Part shown: positions 8,049-16,877 of the stretch, in pieces | How the letters are laid out: the number at the start of each line of letters is the position of its first letter | How positions within the stretch are numbered: the stretch's first letter is position 1 | Notes under the pieces: model-generated | The model's database searches: none | What the model was told of the DNA's origin: nothing | The model's input: the letters and a program-made list of their open reading frames with translations, nothing else | Made by a program: the position numbers and the translations under genes | Source of the DNA: Clostridia bacterium | GTDB lineage: Bacteria; Bacillota; Clostridia; UMGS1840 | Direction: 5' to 3' | DNA length: 60,714 nucleotides | Assembly (NCBI GenBank): GCA_017468465.1 | Contig: JAFUIN010000006.1 | Coordinates: 1 to 60,714, forward strand

Positions 8049-8963
8049 TTACAGTGTTTTCGCAATTTCCATCAGTTTATTCAAGCGGTGGTTCAACCCC
8101 GATTTTGAAATCGGTGTGGGAGACTGCTCTGATAGCTCTGCCAAAGAAAGCGTGGGGTTTTGGAGGCGCAGCTCCATTGCTTCCAGCAGTGCGGGAGACA
8201 GGGTCTCCAGCTTTTTGCTTTCTTTGAGTTTTTTTAATGCTTTGATTTGGGTCAGGGCAGCATCCAACCGTTTATTTTCGTTGGCACTTTCGCAGTTCAT
8301 ATGACGGTTGATGTCATTTTTGAGTTCCTTTTCCAGCTTGATTTCGTGATACTGAAACAGCCCCCGTTTGATGCCGATAATGCCCAAAAAGTCGCAAATC
8401 AGCTCATTATTTTTTAAGTACATCACATATTTATTCTGGCGCTTGATGGTTTTCATCTGGATGCCAAGCTCCTCCACTACCGCAAGAACATCCGAAAATA
8501 CGTGCTTTTTGTGGGTTGAAATTTCCAGATGATAGGACTTTTTCGGACTGTTCACAAATCCGCAAGTTAAAAATGCTGTTTGCAAAACGGTGCGCTTACA
8601 GCATTCCTCCACCGAAAAGGAAGGGTCAATGCGGGACTGAAAAATGTCTGCCTTGTCGGAGACCATTTTTAAGCCCTCTTTCAAAAGTGCAATTTCCTCT
8701 TTTCCGCTGACAATCACCGAAATTTGCTTTCTGGTTTTGGAGCGGTTAGAGCGGATGTCGGTTTGAAGCTCCAGCCCCAGCAGCTTTCGGGATAATATGA
8801 TAATCCGTCTTGCAACGGTGATATTTTCTGTTTTTAAGTGGATTTCGTTTCGTTTTTCCTCCGACAGCAAGGCATAAAGGGTGGCGAGTGCTGCCAGCTC
8901 ACAGCAAGCTTTACGAGGTGCAAAGGCACTAAGCTCCCGCTTGATTTCTCCGGTAAAGGACAT
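8049..8963 (-). CDS. whiA: DNA-binding protein WhiA
   Basis: The 304-residue protein starts MSFTGEIKRELSAF. It has the LAGLIDADG-like N-terminal half found in WhiA (AFLTCGFVNSPKKSYHLEIS) and ends in a helix-turn-helix (LSLAELSEQSPTPISKSGLNHRLNKL). In Bacillota WhiA affects cell division and chromosome segregation. The start follows GAAGGAGG. In many Bacillota whiA sits with rapZ and yvcK; here those are absent, and it lies between murB and dnaE. Confidence 0.96.
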   Translation of the reverse strand: MSFTGEIKRELSAFAPRKACCELAALATLYALLSEEKRNEIHLKTENITVARRIIILSRKLLGLELQTDIRSNRSKTRKQISVIVSGKEEIALLKEGLKMVSDKADIFQSRIDPSFSVEECCKRTVLQTAFLTCGFVNSPKKSYHLEISTHKKHVFSDVLAVVEELGIQMKTIKRQNKYVMYLKNNELICDFLGIIGIKRGLFQYHEIKLEKELKNDINRHMNCESANENKRLDAALTQIKALKKLKESKKLETLSPALLEAMELRLQNPTLSLAELSEQSPTPISKSGLNHRLNKLMEIAKTL

Positions 8964-8987
8964 TGGATATGCCTCCTTCCTCGGGGA

Positions 8988-9899
8988 TTACAGGTGCAGG
9001 TTTTGTTCTCCCCGTTTATAATATCTGATTTCTGCCTCCAGGGTAACCTGGAAGGCGTCTTTTACTCTGGTTCTTATTTGAGCAATCAGCTCTTTCACAT
9101 CTTTTGCCGTGGCATTTCCCTTGTTGACCACAAAGCCGCAATGCTTTTCCGACACCTGGGCATCGCCCACCGAAAAGCCGCGAAGCTTACAATCGTCAAT
9201 AAGCTTTCCGGCAAAATAACCTTCGGGACGCTTAAACGTGCTTCCCGCATTGGGATATTCCAAGGGTTGTGCCTGATTTCTCTTTTTTAAGAGTTCCACG
9301 GTTTTCTCTTTCAATTCTTCCCGATTGGCAGGAGCAAGGGTAAAGGTGCTTTCCACAATAATCCAATCCGGACGGGTATGGAAAACACTGCTCCGATAGG
9401 AAAATTCGTGTTCTTCGTTGGTTAAAACTTTTTCTTCACCGTCTTCGGTAAGACAAAGGCTTTTGGTTAAGGTGTCTTTGATTTCACCGCCATAGGCACC
9501 GGCATTCATGTAGACACCGCCGCCTACTGTTCCCGGCACACCCGACAGCTCGCACAGTCCGCCAAGCCCGTGTTGAAGCGCAGTTTCACAAAGGGTGCTG
9601 AGCCTTGCGCCGCAGCCTGCAGTAATGGTGTTGCCTTCCACTTTGATGTGTTTTAAGCCGGTGGTTTTTACCACAATTCCGTCAAGACCTTCGTCGTCTA
9701 TCAGCACATTGGAGCCGTTGCCCAAAATGGTCAGGCGAATGCTGTTTTCCTTTGCAAAGCTAACCACATTTTTCAGCTCTGTCAGCGATTGTGGCATCAC
9801 AAGAAAATCGCAGGGACCTCCGATTTTTAAGGTAGTATGGTTGGACATTGGTTCTTCTTCCAAAACATTCGGACAAAGAGACAACAGCTCAGTTCGCAC
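8988..9899 (-). CDS. murB: UDP-N-acetylenolpyruvoylglucosamine reductase (MurB)
   Basis: MurB reduces UDP-GlcNAc-enolpyruvate to UDP-MurNAc with NADPH and FAD in cytoplasmic peptidoglycan synthesis. The FAD-binding segments ILGNGSNVLIDDEG (about 59-72) and SGVPGTVGGGVYMNAGAYGG (about 118-137) are present. The catalytic-region motif AGSTFKRPEGYFAGKLID is also present. The length is 303 residues. The start codon is GTG at 9899, behind AAAGGAG. Its place after a sugar kinase fits amino-sugar metabolism, but the linkage may only be positional. Confidence 0.96.
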   Translation of the reverse strand: MRTELLSLCPNVLEEEPMSNHTTLKIGGPCDFLVMPQSLTELKNVVSFAKENSIRLTILGNGSNVLIDDEGLDGIVVKTTGLKHIKVEGNTITAGCGARLSTLCETALQHGLGGLCELSGVPGTVGGGVYMNAGAYGGEIKDTLTKSLCLTEDGEEKVLTNEEHEFSYRSSVFHTRPDWIIVESTFTLAPANREELKEKTVELLKKRNQAQPLEYPNAGSTFKRPEGYFAGKLIDDCKLRGFSVGDAQVSEKHCGFVVNKGNATAKDVKELIAQIRTRVKDAFQVTLEAEIRYYKRGEQNLHL

Positions 9900-9917
9900 C
9901 GTAAAGCTCTCCTTTTT

Positions 9918-10868
9918 TCAGGCATTATACAACATTGCGGCACCTACAATGCCGGCATCATTGCCCAATGCTGCAATTTTTATGTCTGCATGACGGATTT
10001 TGTTGCCGCCATAGCATTTTTGATATACCAGTTTTTTCAGGGGCACCAGCAAGGCATCCCCTTCGTTGCACACACCGCCCCCTAATATGACCGCTTCGGG
10101 AGCGAAAATGTTGATGATGTTGGCAATTCCTTCGGAAAGATAAAAAAGGTAGCGGTCCACCAGCTCTTTGGCAACCGTATCCCCCATCCGCATGGCATCA
10201 AAAGCAGTTTTTGCAGAAATTTTTCCTGTTTTTTCCATTACTTTACGGAGCAGGCTTTCCGGATGCTGTTCTATGGCGAGACGGGTGTCACGAACCAATG
10301 CAGTTGCCGAGGAATAGGCTTCCCAGCAGCCGGTTCTGCCGCAGGTGCATGGTTCACCGCCTGCATCAATCACCATATGACCGATTTCTCCACCGGAGCC
10401 TTCCATTCCGTCCCAGGGCTTTCCGTTTAAGATGATGCCGCCGCCGACGCCGGTGCCTAAGGTTACCATAACAATGCTGCGATATTCTTTTCCGCTTCCG
10501 CTCACAAATTCGCCGAATGCGGCACAGGAAGCATCATTATTGAGTAGCACCGGTTTTCCCAGCGCTTCACTGACGATTTTGCCCACAGGAGCGTCATCCA
10601 AGTGCAGATTGTTGGCATAAATTACCATTCCGGTTTCTGCATCAACCGTACCGGGAATGCCGATTCCAACCGATGCTATTTCATCCATTGAGATGCCGGC
10701 TTTCTTGCAAACCTCGTGGCACAAGCCGACAATTTGCTCCGAAATGACGTTGGCATCTCCTGCTTTATTGGTTTTTACAGAGTATTTTAAGAGAATTTTT
10801 CCCTGTTGGTCTGTTACGCCGGCTTTGATGTTTGTGCCGCCTAAATCTACGCCCAAATGGTATTTCAT
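9918..10868 (-). CDS. ROK-family sugar kinase, probable glucokinase
   Basis: The protein has 316 residues. It shows the ATP-binding phosphate loop DLGGTNIKAG (residues 8-17), the catalytic-region segment LNNDASCAAFGE, and the ROK zinc motif CTCGRTGCWE around residues 176-186. ROK kinases phosphorylate glucose or N-acetylated hexoses. Glucokinase is the most likely activity, but an N-acetylmannosamine or allose kinase cannot be excluded. The start follows AGGAGG. It lies 21 bases after the PHP gene and 18 before murB. Confidence 0.88.
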   Translation of the reverse strand: MKYHLGVDLGGTNIKAGVTDQQGKILLKYSVKTNKAGDANVISEQIVGLCHEVCKKAGISMDEIASVGIGIPGTVDAETGMVIYANNLHLDDAPVGKIVSEALGKPVLLNNDASCAAFGEFVSGSGKEYRSIVMVTLGTGVGGGIILNGKPWDGMEGSGGEIGHMVIDAGGEPCTCGRTGCWEAYSSATALVRDTRLAIEQHPESLLRKVMEKTGKISAKTAFDAMRMGDTVAKELVDRYLFYLSEGIANIINIFAPEAVILGGGVCNEGDALLVPLKKLVYQKCYGGNKIRHADIKIAALGNDAGIVGAAMLYNA

Positions 10869-10889
10869 GGTCAGTTCCTCCTATGGTGT

Positions 10890-11624
10890 CTAAAATTTCA
10901 GCTTTGCTTCTTTTAAGTAGGCAGTAAAGCCCTCTAATGTGGAATTTACAATCAGCTCCTTGGGGAAATCCACTTCTTTGAGCATTTCCATAACCAGCTT
11001 ATAGTTTCCGATACAGCCGGAATAGTGAGCATCTGAAGAAACGGCTACCCGACAGCCATGTTTTTTACAAAGGGCTGCCACATTGGTGCAAAGCTCCTTG
11101 GAGTCTTGGCGGATGCCTTCCAGCGAATGATTGTTGAGTTCGATAATTTTGTTTTGTTCTTTGGCAGCCTTCACCACGGTTTCCCAATGACAAAGGTAGT
11201 TCATTTGCCCGATATGCCCCAGGCAGTGAACGTAAGGGTTACAAAGCACCTGCAGATAGGTGTTGGTGATTTCCTCTACACTGCCCGGTTTTAAGCAGGG
11301 GCCGTGAATGCTGGCAATTACCCAGTCCAGCATGGCAAGAACGGTGTTGCCTAAATCTAATGTTCCGTTATAATCAATGATGTTTGCCTCTGCCCCTTTG
11401 AAAAAGCGGATGCCGTCGATTTCACCGGGCAGATATTTCAAACAGGTAAAATGCACCTCAGGAGGAGCATCGGGAATAGCGGGTGCATGGTTGGTCATAC
11501 ATAACCCCTTCATCCCTGCATCCTTTGTGGCTTTGATATTTTCCTGTAAGGTAGAGTAAGCGTGATTGCTCACAATGGTGTGGCTGTGTGTTTCCACTTG
11601 AATCTGATACATGGCGTTCTCCAT
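10890..11624 (-). CDS. PHP-domain phosphatase (YcdX-like)
   Basis: The 244-residue protein carries the metal-ligand motifs of the PHP superfamily: ETHSHTIVSNHAYST near the start, TNHAP, GAEAN, ASIHG, LGHIGQMNY, ELNNHS and SSDAHYSG. YcdX-type members are trinuclear-zinc phosphatases whose physiological substrate is unclear. The start at 11624 (MENAMYQIQ) follows AAAGGATAAACTT. It lies four bases after rimO, so the two are probably co-translated. Confidence 0.87.
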   Translation of the reverse strand: MENAMYQIQVETHSHTIVSNHAYSTLQENIKATKDAGMKGLCMTNHAPAIPDAPPEVHFTCLKYLPGEIDGIRFFKGAEANIIDYNGTLDLGNTVLAMLDWVIASIHGPCLKPGSVEEITNTYLQVLCNPYVHCLGHIGQMNYLCHWETVVKAAKEQNKIIELNNHSLEGIRQDSKELCTNVAALCKKHGCRVAVSSDAHYSGCIGNYKLVMEMLKEVDFPKELIVNSTLEGFTAYLKEAKLKF

Positions 11625-11628
11625 AAGT

Positions 11629-12951
11629 TTATCCTTTTTTGATGGCTGTGCCGGTTAAATCGTAATGGTCACAGCCGGTGATTTCTACCATAATATATTC
11701 CCCGATATCCACCGGAAAATCCGCTTCAAAATAAACAGTGCCGTCAATTTCGGGAGAATCCATATAAGTTCTGCCGAAATAGATGTTGTTTACGGTGTCA
11801 ATTCCTTCCACCAAAACCAGATAGGTTTTTCCGATTTTATCCTGATTTTTTTTCAATGAAATTTCTTGCGACAGCGCCATAATTTCTTCTGCCCGTGCGA
11901 TGCGGATGGCTTTTTTCACCTTGGGAGCAATCCGGGCAGCCTTGGTGCCCTCCTCCGAGGAGTAGGGAAACACACCCAACCGGTCAAAATATCCTTTTTT
12001 CACAAAGGAAACCAGCTCCTTATGCTCGGCTTCGGTTTCGGTGGGAAAGCCGCTGATCAGCGAGGTTCGCAAGGTGGCGTGTGGCATTTTTTGTTTGATT
12101 TTTTCAATTAAAGTGACAATTTCTTTTTGATTGGTGCGACGGTTCATAAGCGCTAAAATGCGGTCATTTGCATGCTGAATGGGAATGTCAAAATAAGGAA
12201 GAATTTTCTTGGATTCTGCCATCACACAAAGCAGCTCGTCGGTAATCGCTTCGGGATATAAATAATGCAGGCGAATCCAGCGGATGCCGTCCACCTTTTC
12301 CAGTTCCAAAAGCAGTTGATCCAGCTTTTTTTCGCCGTATAAGTCCAATCCGTAGCGGGTGGTATCCTGAGCAATCACAATGAGCTCTGTCACACCCTGC
12401 TGGGCAAGCGATGTTGCTTCTGCCACCACCGATTCTATGGGGCGGCTTACATATTTTCCGCGGATTTTCGGAATGGCACAATAGGAGCAGCCGTTGCTGC
12501 AGCCGTCGGCAATTTTTAAGAAGGTATAGTAAAAGGGAGTGGTTAAAATCCGGTCCTTATAGTTTGGCTCGGTTTCTTCCTTTTTACTAAAATATGCACA
12601 TTTTTCTCCTGATAGCACTGCCTTTACAGCAGATACAATTTTATCGGTATCGTGAATGCCCAAAAGACCGTCAACTTCGGGAAAGTTTTCAAAAATTTCT
12701 TCCTTGTAACGCTCTGAAAGGCAACCGGTTACCACAATTTTTTTGCCAAAGGACACTGCATTTAAGATTTCCGAAATAGCTTCCTCCTTGGCATCCTGAA
12801 TAAACCCGCAGGTGTTAATGACAATGACGTCGCTTTTTTCCTCGGTATCTACCATCGAAAAGCCGGCATTTACCAGATTGGTAATCATAATTTCGCCGTC
12901 TACTTTATTTTTGGAGCATCCAAGCTGGATAAATAAAATGTTAGCTTTCAT
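11629..12951 (-). CDS. rimO: Ribosomal protein S12 methylthiotransferase (RimO)
   Basis: RimO is a radical-SAM enzyme that adds a methylthio group to an aspartate of ribosomal protein S12. The N-terminal UPF0004 domain shows the RimO-type LGCSKNKVD and CGFIQDAKEEAI, which separate it from MiaB. The radical-SAM motif is CSNGCSYC near residue 154, and a C-terminal TRAM domain follows. The start at 12951 (MKANILFIQLGCSKN) is chosen because GAGGAG lies ten bases upstream and the family begins here; longer readings are unsupported. The gene overlaps recX by 11 bases. Confidence 0.96.
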   Translation of the reverse strand: MKANILFIQLGCSKNKVDGEIMITNLVNAGFSMVDTEEKSDVIVINTCGFIQDAKEEAISEILNAVSFGKKIVVTGCLSERYKEEIFENFPEVDGLLGIHDTDKIVSAVKAVLSGEKCAYFSKKEETEPNYKDRILTTPFYYTFLKIADGCSNGCSYCAIPKIRGKYVSRPIESVVAEATSLAQQGVTELIVIAQDTTRYGLDLYGEKKLDQLLLELEKVDGIRWIRLHYLYPEAITDELLCVMAESKKILPYFDIPIQHANDRILALMNRRTNQKEIVTLIEKIKQKMPHATLRTSLISGFPTETEAEHKELVSFVKKGYFDRLGVFPYSSEEGTKAARIAPKVKKAIRIARAEEIMALSQEISLKKNQDKIGKTYLVLVEGIDTVNNIYFGRTYMDSPEIDGTVYFEADFPVDIGEYIMVEITGCDHYDLTGTAIKKG

Positions 12952-13567
12952 AATCGTGAAACTCCTCATATTCCGGTTCTTCTGTGGTTTGACAGACTTC
13001 TTGTAAGGCGGACACAACATCCCCATACCGAAAGCCCTTGGTAAGCAGCCGACGAATGATTTTTTGCCGCTCCACATTCTGAGAAATCAGCTTTTTCACC
13101 AGTTCTTTCAAGGTTTTTTGTTCTTCTTCTTTGTCATATTCTTCTTCCGAAAGAGCAATTCCCTTTCGTGCCAGATCCTGACGGATTTTGTAAAACCCTT
13201 GTTTGTGATAAAGCTGTCTGCTCCGGACAAAGCTTCTTAAAAATTCTTCATCCGAAACGAGTTTTTCTTCCTGCAGACGGGCAAGCACTTCGTCTGCCGT
13301 TTGGGAAGATACATTCCGCTGGGCAAGTTTATCTCTTAATTCTTTGGAAGAATATCCCCGCCGTGACAGAAGCTCCAGACAGTAATTGTACTGCTCGGGA
13401 AACTCACATTCCTTGCGGAAGGCTTCCACGCTCTCTCTTTGTACGGTTTTCGGCTCTCCCAGCTTCCGATAGGTGTAGCGGGAAAGGGAAAACAGATATT
13501 CTTCTTCCAAAAACACCGAAAAACGGTCTTTTCGCTTCATTTGGGGGCGTATGGTCAGTGTTATCAT
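12941..13567 (-). CDS. recX: RecX regulatory protein
   Basis: RecX modulates RecA filaments. The 208-residue protein has a typical three-helix repeat architecture: YCLELLSRRGYSSKELRDKL, VLARLQEEKLVSDEEFLRSFV, KIRQDLARKGI and IIRRLLTKGFRYGDVVSAL. No strong ribosome site is visible before 13567 and recA is not nearby. It sits 79 bases after the LCP gene with a possible hairpin between, so it may be expressed by read-through or from a weak promoter. Confidence 0.9.
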   Translation of the reverse strand: MITLTIRPQMKRKDRFSVFLEEEYLFSLSRYTYRKLGEPKTVQRESVEAFRKECEFPEQYNYCLELLSRRGYSSKELRDKLAQRNVSSQTADEVLARLQEEKLVSDEEFLRSFVRSRQLYHKQGFYKIRQDLARKGIALSEEEYDKEEEQKTLKELVKKLISQNVERQKIIRRLLTKGFRYGDVVSALQEVCQTTEEPEYEEFHDYES

Positions 13568-13588
13568 AATAAACGAAAACCCGAACGC

Positions 13589-13615
13589 AAAAAGTCGCTT
13601 CCTTTTTTTAGGAAG
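13589..13615 (-). terminator. Weak hairpin between LCP gene and recX
   Basis: On the minus strand CTTCCT (13615-13610) pairs with AGGAAG (13603-13598). After CGAC it is followed by five T residues (13593-13589). The short stem suggests partial termination rather than a clear transcript end. Confidence 0.4.
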
Positions 13616-13646
13616 GAGCCTCTGCCTCCGTGTTTTCTGATTTCTC

Positions 13647-14516
13647 CTATTCTGTTTGAGAGTGGTCGGCTTTCTTGCCGAAATAGGTGGTGAAAAGTTC
13701 TTCTGCCTCTGCCGATTTCATAATGACATAAGGGTCTGCAATGGTAACAGGCAGTTCAAAGGTTTCCACCGTTTTTTCGTCCATTTTGTTCACAGCATTC
13801 AAGTAGCTCAAAAGCTCGGCTGCATTCAGGCTGGACTTGATGTTTTCTTCCACCAGCGAGAAGAGGGTGGGCACTTTGCTGATATATTTTGCCCGTAGCT
13901 TCTGTTCTAATGCAGCACGGAAAAAGTCCTGCTGCACCTGATTTCTCTGTAAGTCGCCCATAGGGTACTGGCGGAATCGGAGCACCTTGACAGAATCTTC
14001 CCCATTCAGCACCTGCTCCCCTTTGGGAATGTTGATGTATAAATCCTGGTCGGGGTCACGGTATTTCATGGGGCAGGGCACGTCAAAGCGGATGCCGTCC
14101 AGCTCGTCAATCACCGTTTCCACCGCTTGAAAATTCACGGTGAGGTAGTCGTGAATGGTCAGCCCGGTCAAATCCTTCACCTTCTGAATGGCAAGGCTTT
14201 CTTCCCCGATAGACAGTGCCGCATTGATTTTTTGATAGCTTCCGTTAATTTTCACTCTGGTATCTCTGGGAATGGAAAGTAAGCTCAGGCGATTGTTTTT
14301 GGGGTCAACCGAAAACACCATAATTACATCCGAGCGCAGTCCGCTTTTATCGGTGCCAAACACGATAAGGTTTCGCTGTTCTCTGGCAGATGCCTTGTCC
14401 AGCTCGTCAAGATTTTCGCCACCTCCGATATTGCGATTGCAAAGAATCCACACACCGATGACCAGAAAAATGAGTAGCGACCAGAAAAAAGTCTTAAAAA
14501 AAGTTTTGACAGCCAT
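13647..14516 (-). CDS. LytR-CpsA-Psr (LCP) family protein
   Basis: LCP enzymes transfer lipid-linked glycopolymers onto peptidoglycan. The start at 14516 follows CAGGAGG and gives a short cytoplasmic end plus one membrane helix (SLLIFLVIGVWILC). The extracellular domain has the conserved blocks IVFGTDKSGLRSDVIMVFSVDP, SIPRDTRVKINGSYQKINAA, and VLRFRQYPMGDLQRNQVQQDF, with the substrate-binding Arg/Asp residues of the family. It is 289 residues long. It follows iorB by 34 bases; no functional link to iorAB is apparent. Confidence 0.92.
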   Translation of the reverse strand: MAVKTFFKTFFWSLLIFLVIGVWILCNRNIGGGENLDELDKASAREQRNLIVFGTDKSGLRSDVIMVFSVDPKNNRLSLLSIPRDTRVKINGSYQKINAALSIGEESLAIQKVKDLTGLTIHDYLTVNFQAVETVIDELDGIRFDVPCPMKYRDPDQDLYINIPKGEQVLNGEDSVKVLRFRQYPMGDLQRNQVQQDFFRAALEQKLRAKYISKVPTLFSLVEENIKSSLNAAELLSYLNAVNKMDEKTVETFELPVTIADPYVIMKSAEAEELFTTYFGKKADHSQTE

Positions 14517-14550
14517 AGTTTTCCCTCCTGATGGCTTATGACACACAGAT

Positions 14551-15123
14551 TTACTGTTCGTAGCCGGCTAAAAACGCCTTTTCGTTTGCTTCTTTGAATT
14601 TTTCGGGAACGGTGGACAGCACTGCATCCACCCAATCCTGTTTGTCAAATTCCAGATATTTTGCCAAAACACCCAGCAGAACCACATTGGTCACTTTGGA
14701 GTTGAGGATGGATTCTGCAATTTCCAAGGCATTTACCGAAACCAAATCCACGTTTTCTTTGGAAAGGGTTTCTAATATATCAGCCGGATATTCAGCTGCA
14801 CCGATAATCACCGGCATGGGCATAATCTGCTGCACGTTGGTGATGAGCTTGCCGCCTTTTTTCAAGTACGGAAGCCAGCGAAGTGCTTCTAATTCTTCAA
14901 AGGAAATAATAATGTCTGCTTCTCCCTGACAAATCACAGGAGAATGCACAACTTCGCCATATTTTACATAGGTCACCACGCTGCCGCCTCTCTGGGACAT
15001 GCCGTGCACCTCGGATACTTTTACCTGATAGCCCTTTTCCATGGCTAAATTTCCTAAAATTCTGCTGGCAAGCAAGGTTCCCTGACCGCCAACACCTACA
15101 ATCATAATGGATTTTGTGTTCAT
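14551..15123 (-). CDS. iorB: Indolepyruvate ferredoxin oxidoreductase, beta subunit
   Basis: This is the 190-residue gamma-domain-type subunit of the two-subunit 2-oxoacid:ferredoxin oxidoreductase that acts on aryl pyruvates. The motif GVGGQGTLLASRILG lies near the N terminus, and EVHGMSQRGGSVVTYVKYG follows. With IorA it interconverts arylpyruvate plus CoA with arylacetyl-CoA, CO2 and reduced ferredoxin. It lies 17 bases after iorA. The reaction is reversible, and the setting behind a Tyr T-box locus suggests the reductive carboxylation direction (inference). Confidence 0.93.
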   Translation of the reverse strand: MNTKSIMIVGVGGQGTLLASRILGNLAMEKGYQVKVSEVHGMSQRGGSVVTYVKYGEVVHSPVICQGEADIIISFEELEALRWLPYLKKGGKLITNVQQIMPMPVIIGAAEYPADILETLSKENVDLVSVNALEIAESILNSKVTNVVLLGVLAKYLEFDKQDWVDAVLSTVPEKFKEANEKAFLAGYEQ

Positions 15124-15140
15124 GTTATGCTCCCCCTTCC

Positions 15141-16865
15141 TTACAGCGTAATGGCATCAAATTTACAGATGTTTTTACATAAACCGCAGTTGGTGCATAA
15201 GGTTTTGTTAATCTGAGGCTTGCCGTCTACCAAAGAGATGGCAGGACATCCGATTTTCATACACATTTTGCAGTTTTTGCATTTGTCTTTGTCAATGGTT
15301 ACATCAAAGTCATATTTCACGCCTTTTAACAAAACGCAGGGACGGCGTGCAATGATGAGAGAAGGCTCTTCCACATTGATTTCTTCTTTGATGACCCGTT
15401 CACATTCTTCCACATTGAAGGGGTCTACCACTTTAATGCGGGTGTAGCCGAAGGCTTCTGCCAGTTTTTCTAAATTCACAGCCACGGTGGGTTCGCCTTT
15501 TAAGGTTTTGCCGGTGGTGGGATTCTGCTGATGGCCGGTCATACCGGTGATGGAGTTATCTAAGATAATTACGGTAGAAGTTCCTTTATTATAGGCGGTG
15601 GAGGCAAGGCCTGTCATACCGGAATGGATAAAGGTGGAGTCACCAATGACTGCAACGGTTTTCTTGGACAGCTCTTTATTTGCTTTGGAAATGCCGTGTG
15701 CCGCGCTGATGGATGCACCCATACAGATGGTGGTGTCCATTGCAGACAGGGGTGCCGCTGCACCTAAGGTGTAGCAACCGATGTCACCGGAAACAACCAG
15801 TTTCAGTTTGGACAGCACATAGAAAATACCTCTGTGGGGACAGCCGGGGCACATCACCGGAGGTCTCATGGGAGGATTATAGTCGGGGTAAGTGGGTTCA
15901 TCCTTTTTGCCGGAAATGGCTTCTCTTACGCTGACATTGGAAAATTCGCCAAACATGGAGAAGGTGTCTTTTCCGTGGACTTTGATGCCCATTGCTTTGA
16001 TGTGGTTTTCAATGTAGGGGTCCAGCTCTTCCAAAACATAGAGCTTATCTACCTTGCTTGCAAAGTCCCGAATCAGCTTTTCGGGCAGGGGCCAGAGCAT
16101 TCCCAGTTTTAAGTAGGATGCTTCCGGGAAGGACTCTTTTGCATACTGATAGGGTGCACCGGCAGTAATAATACCGATTTTGGTATCATTGAGTTCCACT
16201 TTGTTAATGCCGGAGGTTTCTGCATATTCTACTAACTTTTCTTTTCTGCCTTCAATAACCACACGGCGTTTTTTTGCCATGCCGGGCATCATAACATATT
16301 TCATGGCATCCTTTTCGTATGCTTTCAGGGGAACTTCCACTCTGTCTGCTTCTTCCACAATGGACTGGGAATGTGCAATTCTCGTGGTTAAGCGGAGCAA
16401 AACAGGGGTGTCAAATTGTTCTGAAATTTCATATGCCAGCTTTGCATATTCTTTACATTCGGTGCTGTCGGAAGGCTCCAGCATGGCTACCTTTGCCGCA
16501 TTGGCATAGTTACGGGAATCCTGCTCATTCTGTGAGGAGTGCATACCCGGATCATCTGCCACGCCAATGACCAGACCACCGTTTACACCGGTGTAAGACA
16601 CGGTAAACAAGGGGTCTGCCGCAACATTCAAGCCAACGTGCTTCATGGCACAAAAGCTTCTTGCACCGGACACAGCCGCACCAATGGCTACTTCCATTGC
16701 GACCTTTTCATTTGCTGCCCATTCTGCATCCACTTCGGGAAATTTGGCAACAAATTCGGTAATTTCGGTGGAGGGAGTACCCGGATAACTGGATACCACC
16801 GTCACACCTGCTTCATATAACCCTCTGGCAACTGCTTCGTTGCCAATCATCAATCGTTTTTTCAT
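15141..16865 (-). CDS. iorA: Indolepyruvate ferredoxin oxidoreductase, alpha subunit
   Basis: The protein has 574 residues. The N-terminal pyrimidine-binding domain starts with GNEAVARGLYEAGV and contains SSYPGTPSTEI. The thiamine-diphosphate domain has CPGCPHRG (about 338), GDIGCYTLG (about 358) and GDSTFIHSG. The C-terminal ferredoxin domain carries two cysteine clusters, CKNCKMCMKIGCP and CTNCGLCKNICK, for 4Fe-4S centres. Together with IorB it acts on indole-, phenyl- or hydroxyphenylpyruvate. It lies 12 bases after the CoA ligase gene, which could supply or use its arylacetyl-CoA partner. Confidence 0.95.
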   Translation of the reverse strand: MKKRLMIGNEAVARGLYEAGVTVVSSYPGTPSTEITEFVAKFPEVDAEWAANEKVAMEVAIGAAVSGARSFCAMKHVGLNVAADPLFTVSYTGVNGGLVIGVADDPGMHSSQNEQDSRNYANAAKVAMLEPSDSTECKEYAKLAYEISEQFDTPVLLRLTTRIAHSQSIVEEADRVEVPLKAYEKDAMKYVMMPGMAKKRRVVIEGRKEKLVEYAETSGINKVELNDTKIGIITAGAPYQYAKESFPEASYLKLGMLWPLPEKLIRDFASKVDKLYVLEELDPYIENHIKAMGIKVHGKDTFSMFGEFSNVSVREAISGKKDEPTYPDYNPPMRPPVMCPGCPHRGIFYVLSKLKLVVSGDIGCYTLGAAAPLSAMDTTICMGASISAAHGISKANKELSKKTVAVIGDSTFIHSGMTGLASTAYNKGTSTVIILDNSITGMTGHQQNPTTGKTLKGEPTVAVNLEKLAEAFGYTRIKVVDPFNVEECERVIKEEINVEEPSLIIARRPCVLLKGVKYDFDVTIDKDKCKNCKMCMKIGCPAISLVDGKPQINKTLCTNCGLCKNICKFDAITL

Positions 16866-16877
16866 GGAAAAAGCCTC